Shown here piece after piece: positions 16,374 through 26,847 of a stretch of DNA of 32,445 bases. The notes beneath the pieces were generated by a model. The model was given only the letters and a program-made list of their open reading frames with translations, did not search any database and had not been told where the DNA came from. Each line of letters starts with the position of its first letter. Within the stretch, counting starts at the first letter, position 1. Origin of the DNA: Acidobacteriaceae bacterium (GTDB lineage: Bacteria; Acidobacteriota; Terriglobia; Terriglobales; Acidobacteriaceae); assembly GCA_003132445.1 (NCBI GenBank), contig PKXU01000166.1, positions 1 through 32,445 on the forward strand, read 5' to 3'. The position numbers and the translations under genes were made by a program.

Positions 16374-18272
16374 ATGCCCTCAGAAGCCGACCTGCTGACT
16401 CCGTTGCGTCGCTACTGGGGATACAGTTCATTTCGCCCTTTACAGGAGCGCATCGTGCGCAGCCTGCTCGCCGGACACGACACCTGCGTGGTGATGCCGA
16501 CGGGCGGAGGGAAGTCGCTCTGCTATCAATTGCCCGCAGTCATTTCGAAGCGAACCACGGTAGTGATTTCTCCGTTGATTGCACTGATGCAGGACCAGGC
16601 TGCGCAACTGGCGCAAATGGGCATTCCTGCAGCGGTGCTCAATAGCTCGGTAAGTGCCGAAGAACAAATGAGCGTCATGCGCCAGGCGCGTGAGGGTGCG
16701 TTTCGCCTGCTTTACCTTTCGCCTGAGCGGCTGCAGCGCGCTGACACTGTTGGATGGCTGCAGCAAGTGCCCATTTCATTTTTTGCAATCGATGAGGCGC
16801 ATTGCATTTCAGAGTGGGGACATGAGTTTCGTCCTGAGTATCGTCAGCTGAAAAGTCTGCGCGGAAAATTTCCCGACCGTCCCATCGCGGCCTTTACCGC
16901 GAGCGCGACACAGCACGTGCGGCACGACATTTTGACGCAGCTCGAACTGCGCAATCCCGATAAGTACATCGCCAGTTTTCATCGCCCGAATCTGCGTTAC
17001 CTGGTGCGAGAGTGCAATAGCGTGCAACACACCGCGCTGCTGGTGACGGCGTTGAGCCATTACGACGAAGGCAACGTGATCGTCTATTCTCCGACGATCA
17101 ATAAAGTGGAAGAGACTGTCGACCTCCTCGGAGACCGGGGAATCACTGCGGTCGGCTATCACGCCAAAATGGATAGCACCGTAAGGCGCCAAAACCAGGA
17201 GCGCTGGATGTCGGACGAAGTACGCCTGCTCGTTGGCACCATTGCCTTCGGGCTTGGCATTAACAAAGCCACGGTGCGAGCCGTCATTCATCTGGCTCTA
17301 CCGAAGTCCGTGGAGCAGTTTTACCAGGAGGCGGGACGCGCCGGACGCGACGGAAATCCGGCAGACTGCATTCTCCTCTGGCGCAAGCAGGATGCGGGCC
17401 TGCTGGGATATTTCGCAAACAAAATTCTCGATCCGGCTGAACGAGATCGCGCCTGGCAGAGATATCACACGATTCGTGCCTTCGCCGAATCCGCAATCTG
17501 CCGCCACCGGCAAATATGCACTCACTTCGGGGAAACGCCGAAATGGACTTCGTGTGAAGGCTGCGATGTTTGCGGAGCGTCGCCCGAGTGGCTCAGCGCA
17601 ACAAGCTTTCCCACTGCGGCGCGGCAGAAAAGTGCGGGGGCTAGCATTAGTGGCGGGAAAGTCTTCCCAAGCCCACCATCCGTATCTAACCCGGAGTTGC
17701 GGGAGTATCTGAGAGAGTGGCGGCGGATAACCGCCCGGGAACAACAGGCTCCGGCATTCGTGGTGTTGCATGATTCTTCACTGGATGAGATTTGCCGGCT
17801 GCAGCCGCGTTCGATCACAGACCTGCTCAGCATTACCGGGATTGGTGAGCGCAAGGCGAATATGTACGGCAAGTCAATTCTGGCGACATTAGAAAAGTAT
17901 CGCGAAGGGGCGCGTGCGGCCACGCCGACCGCAAAGCAAACGGCTCCGGCGCTAGAAACTTTGCAACTGCTGGCCGAGGGAAAAACCTTTGAGGATATTG
18001 CGCGGATTCGCGGGCGGCAAATCTCGACGGTAATTAACGCAGCCGCCGGACTGGTCGAGAAAGGCGCGCTGGAATTTCGTCCGGAGTGGATCGATCGCAA
18101 TAAACTCGCAGTCATTGAGGCGGCTTGCACAAGGCTTGGCCAGGAGCGACTCGAACGTCTGAAGACACTGAAAGATATGCTGCCTCCAGAGATTACTTAT
18201 GATGAAATCCGATTAGTCGTGGCGAAATGGCGCAGGGAAGCCAGTAAAACTAATACAACGATTTCCGCTTAA
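16374..18272 (+). CDS. recQ: RecQ-type ATP-dependent DNA helicase
   Basis: 632 residues. Motif I is MPTGGGKS (41-48), motif II DEAH (140-143) with CISEWGHEFRPEY after it, motif III FTASAT (174-179), motif V-VI region FGLGINKATVRAVIHLALPKS and QEAGRAGRDG (318-327). A zinc site follows: C376, C394, C397, C400. An HRDC domain covers ~440-512 (LLSITGIGERKANMYG). The last ~100 residues (ETLQLLAEGKTFEDIARIRGRQISTV) look like the HTH_40 type of helix-turn-helix. RecQ unwinds DNA 3'-5' in recombination and replication-fork repair. Only about 40 residues separate zinc site and HRDC, so the usual RQC winged helix appears to be missing. Confidence 0.95.
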   Translation: MPSEADLLTPLRRYWGYSSFRPLQERIVRSLLAGHDTCVVMPTGGGKSLCYQLPAVISKRTTVVISPLIALMQDQAAQLAQMGIPAAVLNSSVSAEEQMSVMRQAREGAFRLLYLSPERLQRADTVGWLQQVPISFFAIDEAHCISEWGHEFRPEYRQLKSLRGKFPDRPIAAFTASATQHVRHDILTQLELRNPDKYIASFHRPNLRYLVRECNSVQHTALLVTALSHYDEGNVIVYSPTINKVEETVDLLGDRGITAVGYHAKMDSTVRRQNQERWMSDEVRLLVGTIAFGLGINKATVRAVIHLALPKSVEQFYQEAGRAGRDGNPADCILLWRKQDAGLLGYFANKILDPAERDRAWQRYHTIRAFAESAICRHRQICTHFGETPKWTSCEGCDVCGASPEWLSATSFPTAARQKSAGASISGGKVFPSPPSVSNPELREYLREWRRITAREQQAPAFVVLHDSSLDEICRLQPRSITDLLSITGIGERKANMYGKSILATLEKYREGARAATPTAKQTAPALETLQLLAEGKTFEDIARIRGRQISTVINAAAGLVEKGALEFRPEWIDRNKLAVIEAACTRLGQERLERLKTLKDMLPPEITYDEIRLVVAKWRREASKTNTTISA

Positions 18273-18461
18273 AGCAAGGTTTTTGAATCGGGCTTCGATC
18301 CCAAAACAGGTTGACCTAGCGGCGTCCGTTTAGACATCAGCTCGGTAGCCCAACCCAAAGTGTACGGTAGTGTACAATTTGTTCGGGTTCTGAATCCAGC
18401 CACGCCTCTTCTTCTAAAAATCGTAGATGTTGCCATTTTTTGGCATCGCTCGTGACGCTTG

Positions 18462-18476
18462 CGTGCGGTGAGCACG
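18462..18476 (+). promoter_or_regulatory. Hairpin just upstream of the radical SAM ribosome site
   Basis: CGTGC and GCACG pair around a 5-base loop, ending about 10 bp before AGGAGGGAG. A second small inverted repeat TGCCA-TTTTT-TGGCA lies at about 18431-18445. They may shape the 5' leader; evidence is weak. Confidence 0.25.
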
Positions 18477-18500
18477 TCCGCTCTCCAGGAGGGAGCAGTC

Positions 18501-20084
<1,584 letters not shown>

Positions 20085-20117
20085 ACTATCCGCCCGCGAC
20101 AAAAGCGAGAAGCACAG

Positions 20118-21524
20118 TTATACGTCCACGACTTGTTTGGCGGCATCACGCCCGGAGCGGATGCAGTCCGGGACGCCAATGCCACGGTAGGCATTGCCGG
20201 CGAGAGCCAGGCCTGGCAGTTGCTGGCGCAGGCCTTCGATGCGGTCGAGGCGATCGAGATGTCCGACGCCGTATTGCGCCATGGCGGATTTCCATTTGTA
20301 GACGCGGGCAAACAATGGCTCGGCGCGCACGCCGAGGATTTGCCGCAGTTCTTCGCGCACGATTCCGATAATCTGATCGTCGCTAAGCGCCCAGACGTCT
20401 TCCGCATTTTTTCCGGCAAAGAAACATCGCAGCAGCGCGCGGTCTTCGGGTGCGCGATGGGGAAATTTGTTATGAACGAAAGTTGCGGCCAGCAGTTGTT
20501 TGCCTTCGCTACGGGGCACGAGAAACCCAAAGCCGGGCGGAAGAGATTGCCGGACATCGCGATCATATCCAAGACCAACAGTGATCGAAGAGCTGTACTG
20601 AATGGCAGCGAGTTCGGCGGAAAGTTCTGCACTGGCGACGCGAAGTACTTGCGCGGCTGCAGGGGCTGGTAACGCGACAATAACACGATTGAAGCGGTCC
20701 GATCGCATATTAGCCGACACCATCCATCCTTCCGTTTCCGGCTGGATGAACTGAACGGGCGTATTCATCAGCAGCGATCCGGGAGTCAACTTCGACACGA
20801 CTGTCTCCGCCAAATGCTGCATACCGTTTTTGAGCGAGGTAAAAAGCGACAGGGACGCAGATTGCCGAGAACCGGCCGTTATTTTCTTGCGCGTTTTCTT
20901 CCGAGCGGCTAGCATCGCGCGCCCGAGACTGCCGTGCGTCCGCTCCATTTCCGCAAAACGTGGCAGTACGGCGCAAATGCTGAGATTGGCCGCCTCGCCG
21001 CCATAAACGCCCGAAAGCAGCGGATCGGCGAGCCGGTCGACCATCTCAGCGCCGTAGTGTCGCTCCACGAAAGACGCAACCGATTCGTCCCCATTGCGGG
21101 CTCGTGGCGGATGCAAAAGCTCCTGCGTCATGCGAAGCTTGGTTTTCCACGAGAAAAGCGGCGATAGCCCCGTCGGAATAATTTTTGTGGGGACCATGAA
21201 CATCAAGCCATCTGGCATTTCGATAAGGCGGCCGTTCGTCAGAATGTAGGTCTTGCGGTCCGCGTCGTTGGAACCGATGAGCTGGTCTCCCAATCCGAGT
21301 TCGCGGCATAGATCGGTGGCCCAGGGTTTTTCCCTGATGAACGAGTCAGGGCCCTGCTCGATGATGCACCCATCGACGTGGTCGGTACGCAGAACGCCAC
21401 CCAGACTCGCGGAACCTTCATACAGAACATAGTCGAGATTGACGCCGGCGCGGCGACGCTCCTCAAGAGCAAAGGCGGCGGCGAGCCCGGAGATGCCTCC
21501 GCCGATAATGGCAATGCGTTTCAC
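20118..21524 (-). CDS. hemG: Protoporphyrinogen/coproporphyrinogen oxidase (HemY/HemG, oxygen-dependent type)
   Basis: 468 residues. The N-terminus MKRIAIIGGGISGLAAAFAL is the FAD-binding GxGxxG motif, followed by LGGVLRTD and IEQGPDSF, which are characteristic of the flavin protoporphyrinogen oxidase family. ADPLLSGVYGGEAANLS near the middle and GNAYRGIGVPDCIRSG near the end complete the match. It oxidises protoporphyrinogen IX to protoporphyrin IX, or coproporphyrinogen III to coproporphyrin III in the other haem route; sequence alone does not decide. The start is a GTG at 21524 that overlaps the hemE stop (GTGA), indicating translational coupling. The same family is also called HemY/CgoX. 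Confidence 0.92.
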   Translation of the reverse strand: MKRIAIIGGGISGLAAAFALEERRRAGVNLDYVLYEGSASLGGVLRTDHVDGCIIEQGPDSFIREKPWATDLCRELGLGDQLIGSNDADRKTYILTNGRLIEMPDGLMFMVPTKIIPTGLSPLFSWKTKLRMTQELLHPPRARNGDESVASFVERHYGAEMVDRLADPLLSGVYGGEAANLSICAVLPRFAEMERTHGSLGRAMLAARKKTRKKITAGSRQSASLSLFTSLKNGMQHLAETVVSKLTPGSLLMNTPVQFIQPETEGWMVSANMRSDRFNRVIVALPAPAAAQVLRVASAELSAELAAIQYSSSITVGLGYDRDVRQSLPPGFGFLVPRSEGKQLLAATFVHNKFPHRAPEDRALLRCFFAGKNAEDVWALSDDQIIGIVREELRQILGVRAEPLFARVYKWKSAMAQYGVGHLDRLDRIEGLRQQLPGLALAGNAYRGIGVPDCIRSGRDAAKQVVDV

Positions 21525-22618
21525 GGAGTGCGGCTTCCAGCTTTCGGATTTCGGCTCGCAGAAACCGGAGAGCCAGCGCTTGATGCAACGCCCGCATAAT
21601 CTTGTACAAAGCGAGCCAGACTCTTCACATTTTCGACAGGCGTTTCTGGCAGGATGCCGTGGCCTAAATTAAAGATATGTCCGGGGCGACCAGCGGCCTG
21701 TTGCAGAACGGCTTCAGCGCGCGATTTTAACTCCTTCCAGTCAGCGAACAATAACACCGGATCGAGATTGCCCTGGACCGCGCATTCGTAATTGAGGCGC
21801 GCCCAGCCTTCATCGAGCGGGATGCGCCAGTCGAGACCAATCACATCAGCTCCGGTCTCTTTCATCGCGGGCAAAAGCGTGGCGCTATCGGTGCCGAAAT
21901 AAATAACGGGCGCTCCGGTCCTCTGGAGCTGTTTCACCATGCCGGTCACATGGGGGAGCACAAACCGCCGATAATCGTCGACGCTCAGGCAGCCCACCCA
22001 ACTATCGAAAATCTGAATCACGTCGGCGCCGGCGCGCACCTGGTCCGCTGCGTACTCGGCAGTGACGACAACCAATTTGCGCATCAGCGCGTCCCATTCG
22101 ACAGGAGAGTTGTACATCATTGTTTTGGCGTGAACGTAGTTGCGTGAGCCCCCGCCTTCGATCATGTAGCTGGCAAGAGTAAAAGGAGCGCCACAGAAGC
22201 CGATCACCGGAACGCGATTGGCGAAGTGCTTGGCAACCAGGCTGACAGCTTCCGAGACATAGCCCAAATCGGCAGCGCGATCGCTGCGCAGATTCGCGAT
22301 ATCTTCTTTGGTACGTACCGGCTTCTCGATGACCGGCCCTTCGCCCGCGGAAAAATGAAAAGGCAGGCCCATTACTTCGAGGGGCAGTAACAAGTCGGCG
22401 AAAATAATTGCGGCATCAATGCCGAGAATTTCTGCTGCGGTGATGGTGACTTCGGCGGCGAGCGCAGGCTTCTTGCAGATTTCCAGCAGCGAATGCTGTT
22501 TGCGAACCGCTCGATATTCTGGCATATAGCGTCCCGCTTGCCGCATGAACCACACGGGCGTGCGGTTGACGGGCTGAGACTTGCAGGCGCGAACAAAGTT
22601 CGAATTAGGGGCAGACAT
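21521..22618 (-). CDS. hemE: Uroporphyrinogen decarboxylase
   Basis: 365 residues from the ATG at 22618; the longer ORF to 22810 has no family support. PVWFMRQAGRYMPEYRAVR at ~20-38 is the HemE signature, with the substrate Arg and Tyr residues, and the second signature GFCGAPFTLASYMIEGGGS is present. D-rich loop IFADLLLPLEVMG and YFGTDSATLLP also match. It decarboxylates uroporphyrinogen III to coproporphyrinogen III in the cytoplasm. The last ~18 residues (SSAGSPVSASRNPKAGSRTP) exceed the normal end of the family and may reflect drift up to the overlap with hemG. No ferrochelatase gene lies between or beside the two genes. Confidence 0.95.
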   Translation of the reverse strand: MSAPNSNFVRACKSQPVNRTPVWFMRQAGRYMPEYRAVRKQHSLLEICKKPALAAEVTITAAEILGIDAAIIFADLLLPLEVMGLPFHFSAGEGPVIEKPVRTKEDIANLRSDRAADLGYVSEAVSLVAKHFANRVPVIGFCGAPFTLASYMIEGGGSRNYVHAKTMMYNSPVEWDALMRKLVVVTAEYAADQVRAGADVIQIFDSWVGCLSVDDYRRFVLPHVTGMVKQLQRTGAPVIYFGTDSATLLPAMKETGADVIGLDWRIPLDEGWARLNYECAVQGNLDPVLLFADWKELKSRAEAVLQQAAGRPGHIFNLGHGILPETPVENVKSLARFVQDYAGVASSAGSPVSASRNPKAGSRTP

Positions 22619-22740
22619 GAAGTGATGAATGTAGCATTTTTGGAAGCTACATGCTGTGATCACGAAGTTTGAACGAGTGTTTTGTGCGAGACTGATGGAA
22701 AGGCTAGCAGCATTCAAAGATTCGAGGAGAGTCTGAAGGT

Positions 22741-23454
22741 ATGGCGCAAGATGAAATTTCAAAAGAAACAATTGATTTGAAAGTGTCCGACGGCACAACG
22801 ATGCAGGCATATGTAGCGCGGCCAGCGGGTATTGGTCCGCATCCCGGCTTAATGGTTTTTCAGGAGGCGTTCGGCGTCAACTCGCATATTCGCAATGTCA
22901 GTGAGCGGTTTGCCAAGCAAGGTTACCTGGCTGTGGCTCCGGAATTGTTCCATCGCACGGCGCCCCCGGGATACGCGGGCGATTACAACAATTTCCCATC
23001 GGTAATGCCGCATTATCAAGCGGTCACGAACGAAACGGCAGAGGCAGACGTGCGAGCAACCTTCGAGTGGTTGCATTCCAATTCGCAAGTGAAAGCGGAC
23101 GATATTTCCTGTGTGGGATTTTGCATGGGCGGACGCGTCTCCTTTCTCGCAAACAGCGTTGTCCCCCTGCGAAAGGCTGCCTCATTTTACGGTGGCGGAA
23201 TCGCACCGGGCCTTCTCGACCGAGCCGCCAAACTCTATGCGCCGGCGCTTTTGATTTGGGGTGGGCTGGATAAGCACATTCCGCCGGACCAGCGAAGAGC
23301 TGTCACCGAGGCTCTGGACGCCCAGCGCAAGATATACGTCAACGCCGTATTTTCCAACGCCGATCATGCGTTTTTTTGCGACGAGCGAGGAGCATATCAG
23401 CCGTTCGCAGCACGCCAAGCGTGGGCGTTGACGCTGGAGTTTTTGCGCTCGTGA
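22741..23454 (+). CDS. Dienelactone hydrolase family protein
   Basis: 237 residues, the family's usual length. Nucleophile motif G-F-C128-M-G-G, acid D177 (WGGLDKHIP) and H209 (NADHAFF) form the Cys-Asp-His triad; E42 (FQEAFG) is the conserved Glu that tunes the cysteine. The protein has no signal peptide, so it is cytoplasmic. Dienelactone hydrolases open cyclic enol lactones in aromatic breakdown, but many relatives act on other esters. It is transcribed divergently from hemE, with a 122-bp gap, and its TGA stop overlaps the GTG start of the next gene. Confidence 0.9.
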   Translation: MAQDEISKETIDLKVSDGTTMQAYVARPAGIGPHPGLMVFQEAFGVNSHIRNVSERFAKQGYLAVAPELFHRTAPPGYAGDYNNFPSVMPHYQAVTNETAEADVRATFEWLHSNSQVKADDISCVGFCMGGRVSFLANSVVPLRKAASFYGGGIAPGLLDRAAKLYAPALLIWGGLDKHIPPDQRRAVTEALDAQRKIYVNAVFSNADHAFFCDERGAYQPFAARQAWALTLEFLRS

Positions 23455-24809
23455 ACAAGGTTTGGATCTGGCTCGCGGTGACGATCCCATCGATAGCGGC
23501 CGCAGCATGGCAAGCACCGACTGCCGGAGCAGGCAGTAGTTCACCTCCAGGCTTTTATAAAGATGTGTTACCGATTTTGCAGGATCACTGCCAGAGCTGC
23601 CACCGGGTTGACGAAATTGCGCCTATGCCGCTCGTGACCTACGAACAGACACGGCCATGGGCCAATGCAATGGCGCATGCGGTCGCGATGAAGATGATGC
23701 CACCGTGGTTTGCCGATCCGCGGTACGGGCATTTTTCCAATGACGTGTCTCTGTCTCCGCAACAGATCGCGACGATTGTCGCGTGGGCAGAGGCGGGATC
23801 GCCCGCGGGCAATGCGCAGGATGCGCCGCCGCCGCGGCAGTGGACGAAAGGATGGAATATTCCACAGCCTGATCTCGTGGTGAAGATGCCGAAGCCGGTG
23901 CCGATTCCGGCCGAGGGCGAAATTCAATATACCTACGAGATCGTGCCGACGCATTTTGCGGAGGATCGATGGATACAAATGTCGGAATTCCGACCGGGAA
24001 GCCCGGCGCATGTGCACCACGCCGTGGTGTATATTCGTCCGCCAAGTTCCCAATGGTTGCGGCACGCGCCCATCGGTGAGCCCTTCACGGCTTCCATGCT
24101 GAACGATCCCCTGGAACGCCGGGAAGCGCATGAGACCACCAGCGATCTGCTGCTCGTGTATGCTCCGGGAAGTTCGCCCGACCAGTGGCCGGACGGAATG
24201 GCAAAGTTTGTCCCCGCTGGTTCCGACCTGGTATTTCAGATGCACTACACTACCAACGGTTTAGCAGACCAGGACCAGACAAGCCTCGGGCTAGTATTTG
24301 CGAAAATTCCGCCGAAGCAGAAGGTGATCACGCTGCAGTTGAACAATCATGCGCTGATCATTCCTCCGGGCGCGGACGATTTTCGCGTAGAGGTCCAGGG
24401 AACGCTACCCAACAATGCAACCCTCCTTAATCTTTTTCCGCACATGCATCTTCGCGGAAAGCGTTTTGAGTATGACATTGTCCATGACGACGGCAGCGTG
24501 GAAGTATTGTTGCGCGTGGATTATCACTTTCACTGGCAACTGAGTTACAGGCTGGCAGAACCGCGGCTGCTAAAGGCGGGTACACGGCTGCGCGCGATTG
24601 CCTGGTACGACAATTCCACGAATAACCCCCATAATCCCGATGCGACGAAGACGGTGACCTGGGGCGATCAGACGTATGATGAGATGATGGTAGGGTTCTT
24701 TGATGTGGCCATTCCAGCGAATATGGATAAATGGCAATATTTTGCGCAGCGCGCCAGAGCGAATTCCGACGTGCGGAGTGTCCAGCCCGACGCTCAACAG
24801 AAAAAGTAG
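23451..24809 (+). CDS. Exported cytochrome c / copper type II monooxygenase-like fusion
   Basis: 452 residues from the GTG at 23451, which overlaps the previous TGA (GTGA); the longer ORF from 23376 overlaps the hydrolase and lacks a signal. The N-terminus NKVWIWLAVTIPSIAAAAW is a signal peptide. C47-Q-S-C50-H51 is a haem c site. The rest resembles the peptidylglycine monooxygenase fold: HVHH (187-190) and H265 (MHYTTNG) in copper-H positions, HMH (331-333, FPHMHLRGK) and M412/M413 in copper-M positions. Family members hydroxylate with copper and an electron donor; the haem may deliver electrons. The substrate is unknown. Such fusions are known in acidobacteria and planctomycetes. Confidence 0.85.
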   Translation: MNKVWIWLAVTIPSIAAAAWQAPTAGAGSSSPPGFYKDVLPILQDHCQSCHRVDEIAPMPLVTYEQTRPWANAMAHAVAMKMMPPWFADPRYGHFSNDVSLSPQQIATIVAWAEAGSPAGNAQDAPPPRQWTKGWNIPQPDLVVKMPKPVPIPAEGEIQYTYEIVPTHFAEDRWIQMSEFRPGSPAHVHHAVVYIRPPSSQWLRHAPIGEPFTASMLNDPLERREAHETTSDLLLVYAPGSSPDQWPDGMAKFVPAGSDLVFQMHYTTNGLADQDQTSLGLVFAKIPPKQKVITLQLNNHALIIPPGADDFRVEVQGTLPNNATLLNLFPHMHLRGKRFEYDIVHDDGSVEVLLRVDYHFHWQLSYRLAEPRLLKAGTRLRAIAWYDNSTNNPHNPDATKTVTWGDQTYDEMMVGFFDVAIPANMDKWQYFAQRARANSDVRSVQPDAQQKK

Positions 24810-24852
24810 TGCCCCCATGCACTTGGGAGTGTTGATTCACCTGTAAAGTCGA

Positions 24853-26721
24853 ATGGGTTCACGCGAATTGAACGCTACTGCTACGCCAACAATTCCTGAA
24901 AATCCGAATCGCCTGCCCCAGCAGCTGCGCACCGCGTCCTATTGTGCGCTGGCCGTGGTCTTCGTGGCGGTGTATTTCGGTTCCTTGTTCTCGCCTGCAT
25001 TACTCGACGATGCCGACAGTACCCATGCAGAGGCCGCGCGCGAGATGTTCGTCAGCGGTGATTACGTCACGCTCCATGTGAATGGAGTGCGCTATCTCGA
25101 AAAAGCTCCGCTGCCTTATTGGCTGGTGGCGATGTGCTATCACGTTTTTGGCGTAAACGAGTTTGCGGCTCGGCTGCCCATGGCCCTGTCGGTGATGCTG
25201 CTCGGAGTGCTGGCTGTAATCTGGGCAGGCCGCGCGTTTGGAGAACGAGCAGGCATTTACGCGGGAGTATTCGTTTACACCAGCGCGGGCGTTTTTTTAT
25301 TCACGCGCGTTTTTATCCCCGATGTGCTTCTCAGTCTATTGATTGCGGCGTCATTGTATTTCTTCCTGACAGCTTTGGAGACTCCGGCGAACGCATGGCG
25401 GTGGTATGCAGGATATGCGTGCATGGCTCTGGGGGTGCTGACCAAGGGATTGATTGCGTTGGCATTTCCGGCTGGTGCGGCATTTTTGTATATCGCAATT
25501 ACTGGAGAGTGGCACCGCTGGCGCGAGTTCCGGATCGTGCCGGGAACAGCGCTGTTTCTCTTGATCGCCGCGCCCTGGCATATCCTTGCCGGATTGCGAA
25601 ATACGGGCGGTCAGGGTGGTCACGGTTTTTTTTGGTTTTATTTCGTCAACGAACATTTTCTAAGATTCATAGGAAAGCGGTATCCGCGAGATTACAACAA
25701 ACTACCGTGGGCGCTCTATTGGTCGCTGCACCTGGTGTGGCTGTTTCCCTGGAGCTTCTATCTGCCAGCGGCGGTTCGAACGGCCATCGATGCACGAAGA
25801 GCGGGAGAACACGCGGCGTCACGCCCCAGCGATTTTGCTGGACGCACGCGATTGCTGTGCTGGCTGCTGGCAGGGCTAGTGCTGGTCTTCTTCGCGATCT
25901 CGACCAACCAGGAGTACTACACTTTCCCGGCTTACTTTCCCCTGCTGATGCTATTGGCCGATGGACTCGCGCAATCTGAAGTGCGCGATTGCGATACCGG
26001 TGTGCGCTCGGGATGGCTCCGGATCTCGGCTGGAACGCTGGCATTGATAGGAGTCGGCGCGAGCGCGACTCTGCTGACCCTTCTGTGGCAGTCGCGGCAC
26101 TTGCCATTCGAGCCCGACATCGGAACGGTGCTGGCGAAACACAATATGGCCACGGACACGCTCTCAACGTCGCATATGCTGGATTTGAGTTATGCATCTT
26201 TCGCGGCATTGCGTTTGCCTGCGGCATTAGCAGCTGCGGCATTGATGGTGTTTCCGGCGCTCTCTTTTGTTTTGCGGATTCGACGGCTTCACTATGCCGC
26301 CACCTGGGCGTTGGCGGCAGGCATGGCGCTATTTTTGGTAGCGGCGCATATTGCGCTCGGACGGTTCGGTCCGTATTTGTCTTCGAAAGATTTGGCGCGC
26401 GAGATCGCCGCCCGAGCTGGTCCCAACGATCGCGTAATGATTTACGGCGACCAGGCCTTTGGTTCGTCGTTGCTGTTTTATTTGCAGCGTCCCATCGATC
26501 TCGTGGAGGGAAGAACCACTTCCATGTGGTTTGGATCGACGTTTCCGGACGCGCCCAAGATTTACCTAAGCGCTGCGGATTTGCAGCGAGACTGGGAGGG
26601 AACAGGTCGAATATTTTTGTTTGTTCCTCCGCATTTGAAGGCCAAGGTGGATGCGCTTTTACCGAATAAGTTCGTGGTGGCAGAGATTTCGGGGAAGTAC
26701 GTTTACAGCAACCGCCCATGA
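24853..26721 (+). CDS. ArnT-like glycosyltransferase family 39 membrane protein
   Basis: 622 residues with about 11-12 membrane spans. The first extracytoplasmic loop has LDDADSTHAEAAREM, where GT39/ArnT enzymes carry the catalytic D-x-D/E residues, then YLEKAPLPYWLVA (the conserved E-K-P-P-L-x-Y-W motif) at ~75. Loops such as RYPRDYNKLPWALYW and NQEYYTFPAYFPLL are also typical. It probably moves a sugar from undecaprenyl phosphate to lipid A, a protein or another envelope acceptor. The first ~25 residues are polar. It follows the monooxygenase gene by 43 bp on the same strand, and the diheme cytochrome gene comes next. Confidence 0.88.
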   Translation: MGSRELNATATPTIPENPNRLPQQLRTASYCALAVVFVAVYFGSLFSPALLDDADSTHAEAAREMFVSGDYVTLHVNGVRYLEKAPLPYWLVAMCYHVFGVNEFAARLPMALSVMLLGVLAVIWAGRAFGERAGIYAGVFVYTSAGVFLFTRVFIPDVLLSLLIAASLYFFLTALETPANAWRWYAGYACMALGVLTKGLIALAFPAGAAFLYIAITGEWHRWREFRIVPGTALFLLIAAPWHILAGLRNTGGQGGHGFFWFYFVNEHFLRFIGKRYPRDYNKLPWALYWSLHLVWLFPWSFYLPAAVRTAIDARRAGEHAASRPSDFAGRTRLLCWLLAGLVLVFFAISTNQEYYTFPAYFPLLMLLADGLAQSEVRDCDTGVRSGWLRISAGTLALIGVGASATLLTLLWQSRHLPFEPDIGTVLAKHNMATDTLSTSHMLDLSYASFAALRLPAALAAAALMVFPALSFVLRIRRLHYAATWALAAGMALFLVAAHIALGRFGPYLSSKDLAREIAARAGPNDRVMIYGDQAFGSSLLFYLQRPIDLVEGRTTSMWFGSTFPDAPKIYLSAADLQRDWEGTGRIFLFVPPHLKAKVDALLPNKFVVAEISGKYVYSNRP

Positions 26722-26847
26722 GAGGGGCATAACGGACTGCTACAATCTGGGCCGGCGGTTCAGCTTTGAAAGATTGAGAACGAAAACAGTGCTGCGAAGA
26801 TCAGGAAGAAACTTTAGAGTGTTCACACTTTCTCAAGGAAAACATCG

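Noticed and set aside
18285..18305. T-arm-like sequence GGGCTTCGATCCC that suggested a tRNA
   Set aside because: No matching acceptor, D or anticodon stem could be built upstream, so it is not a tRNA gene.
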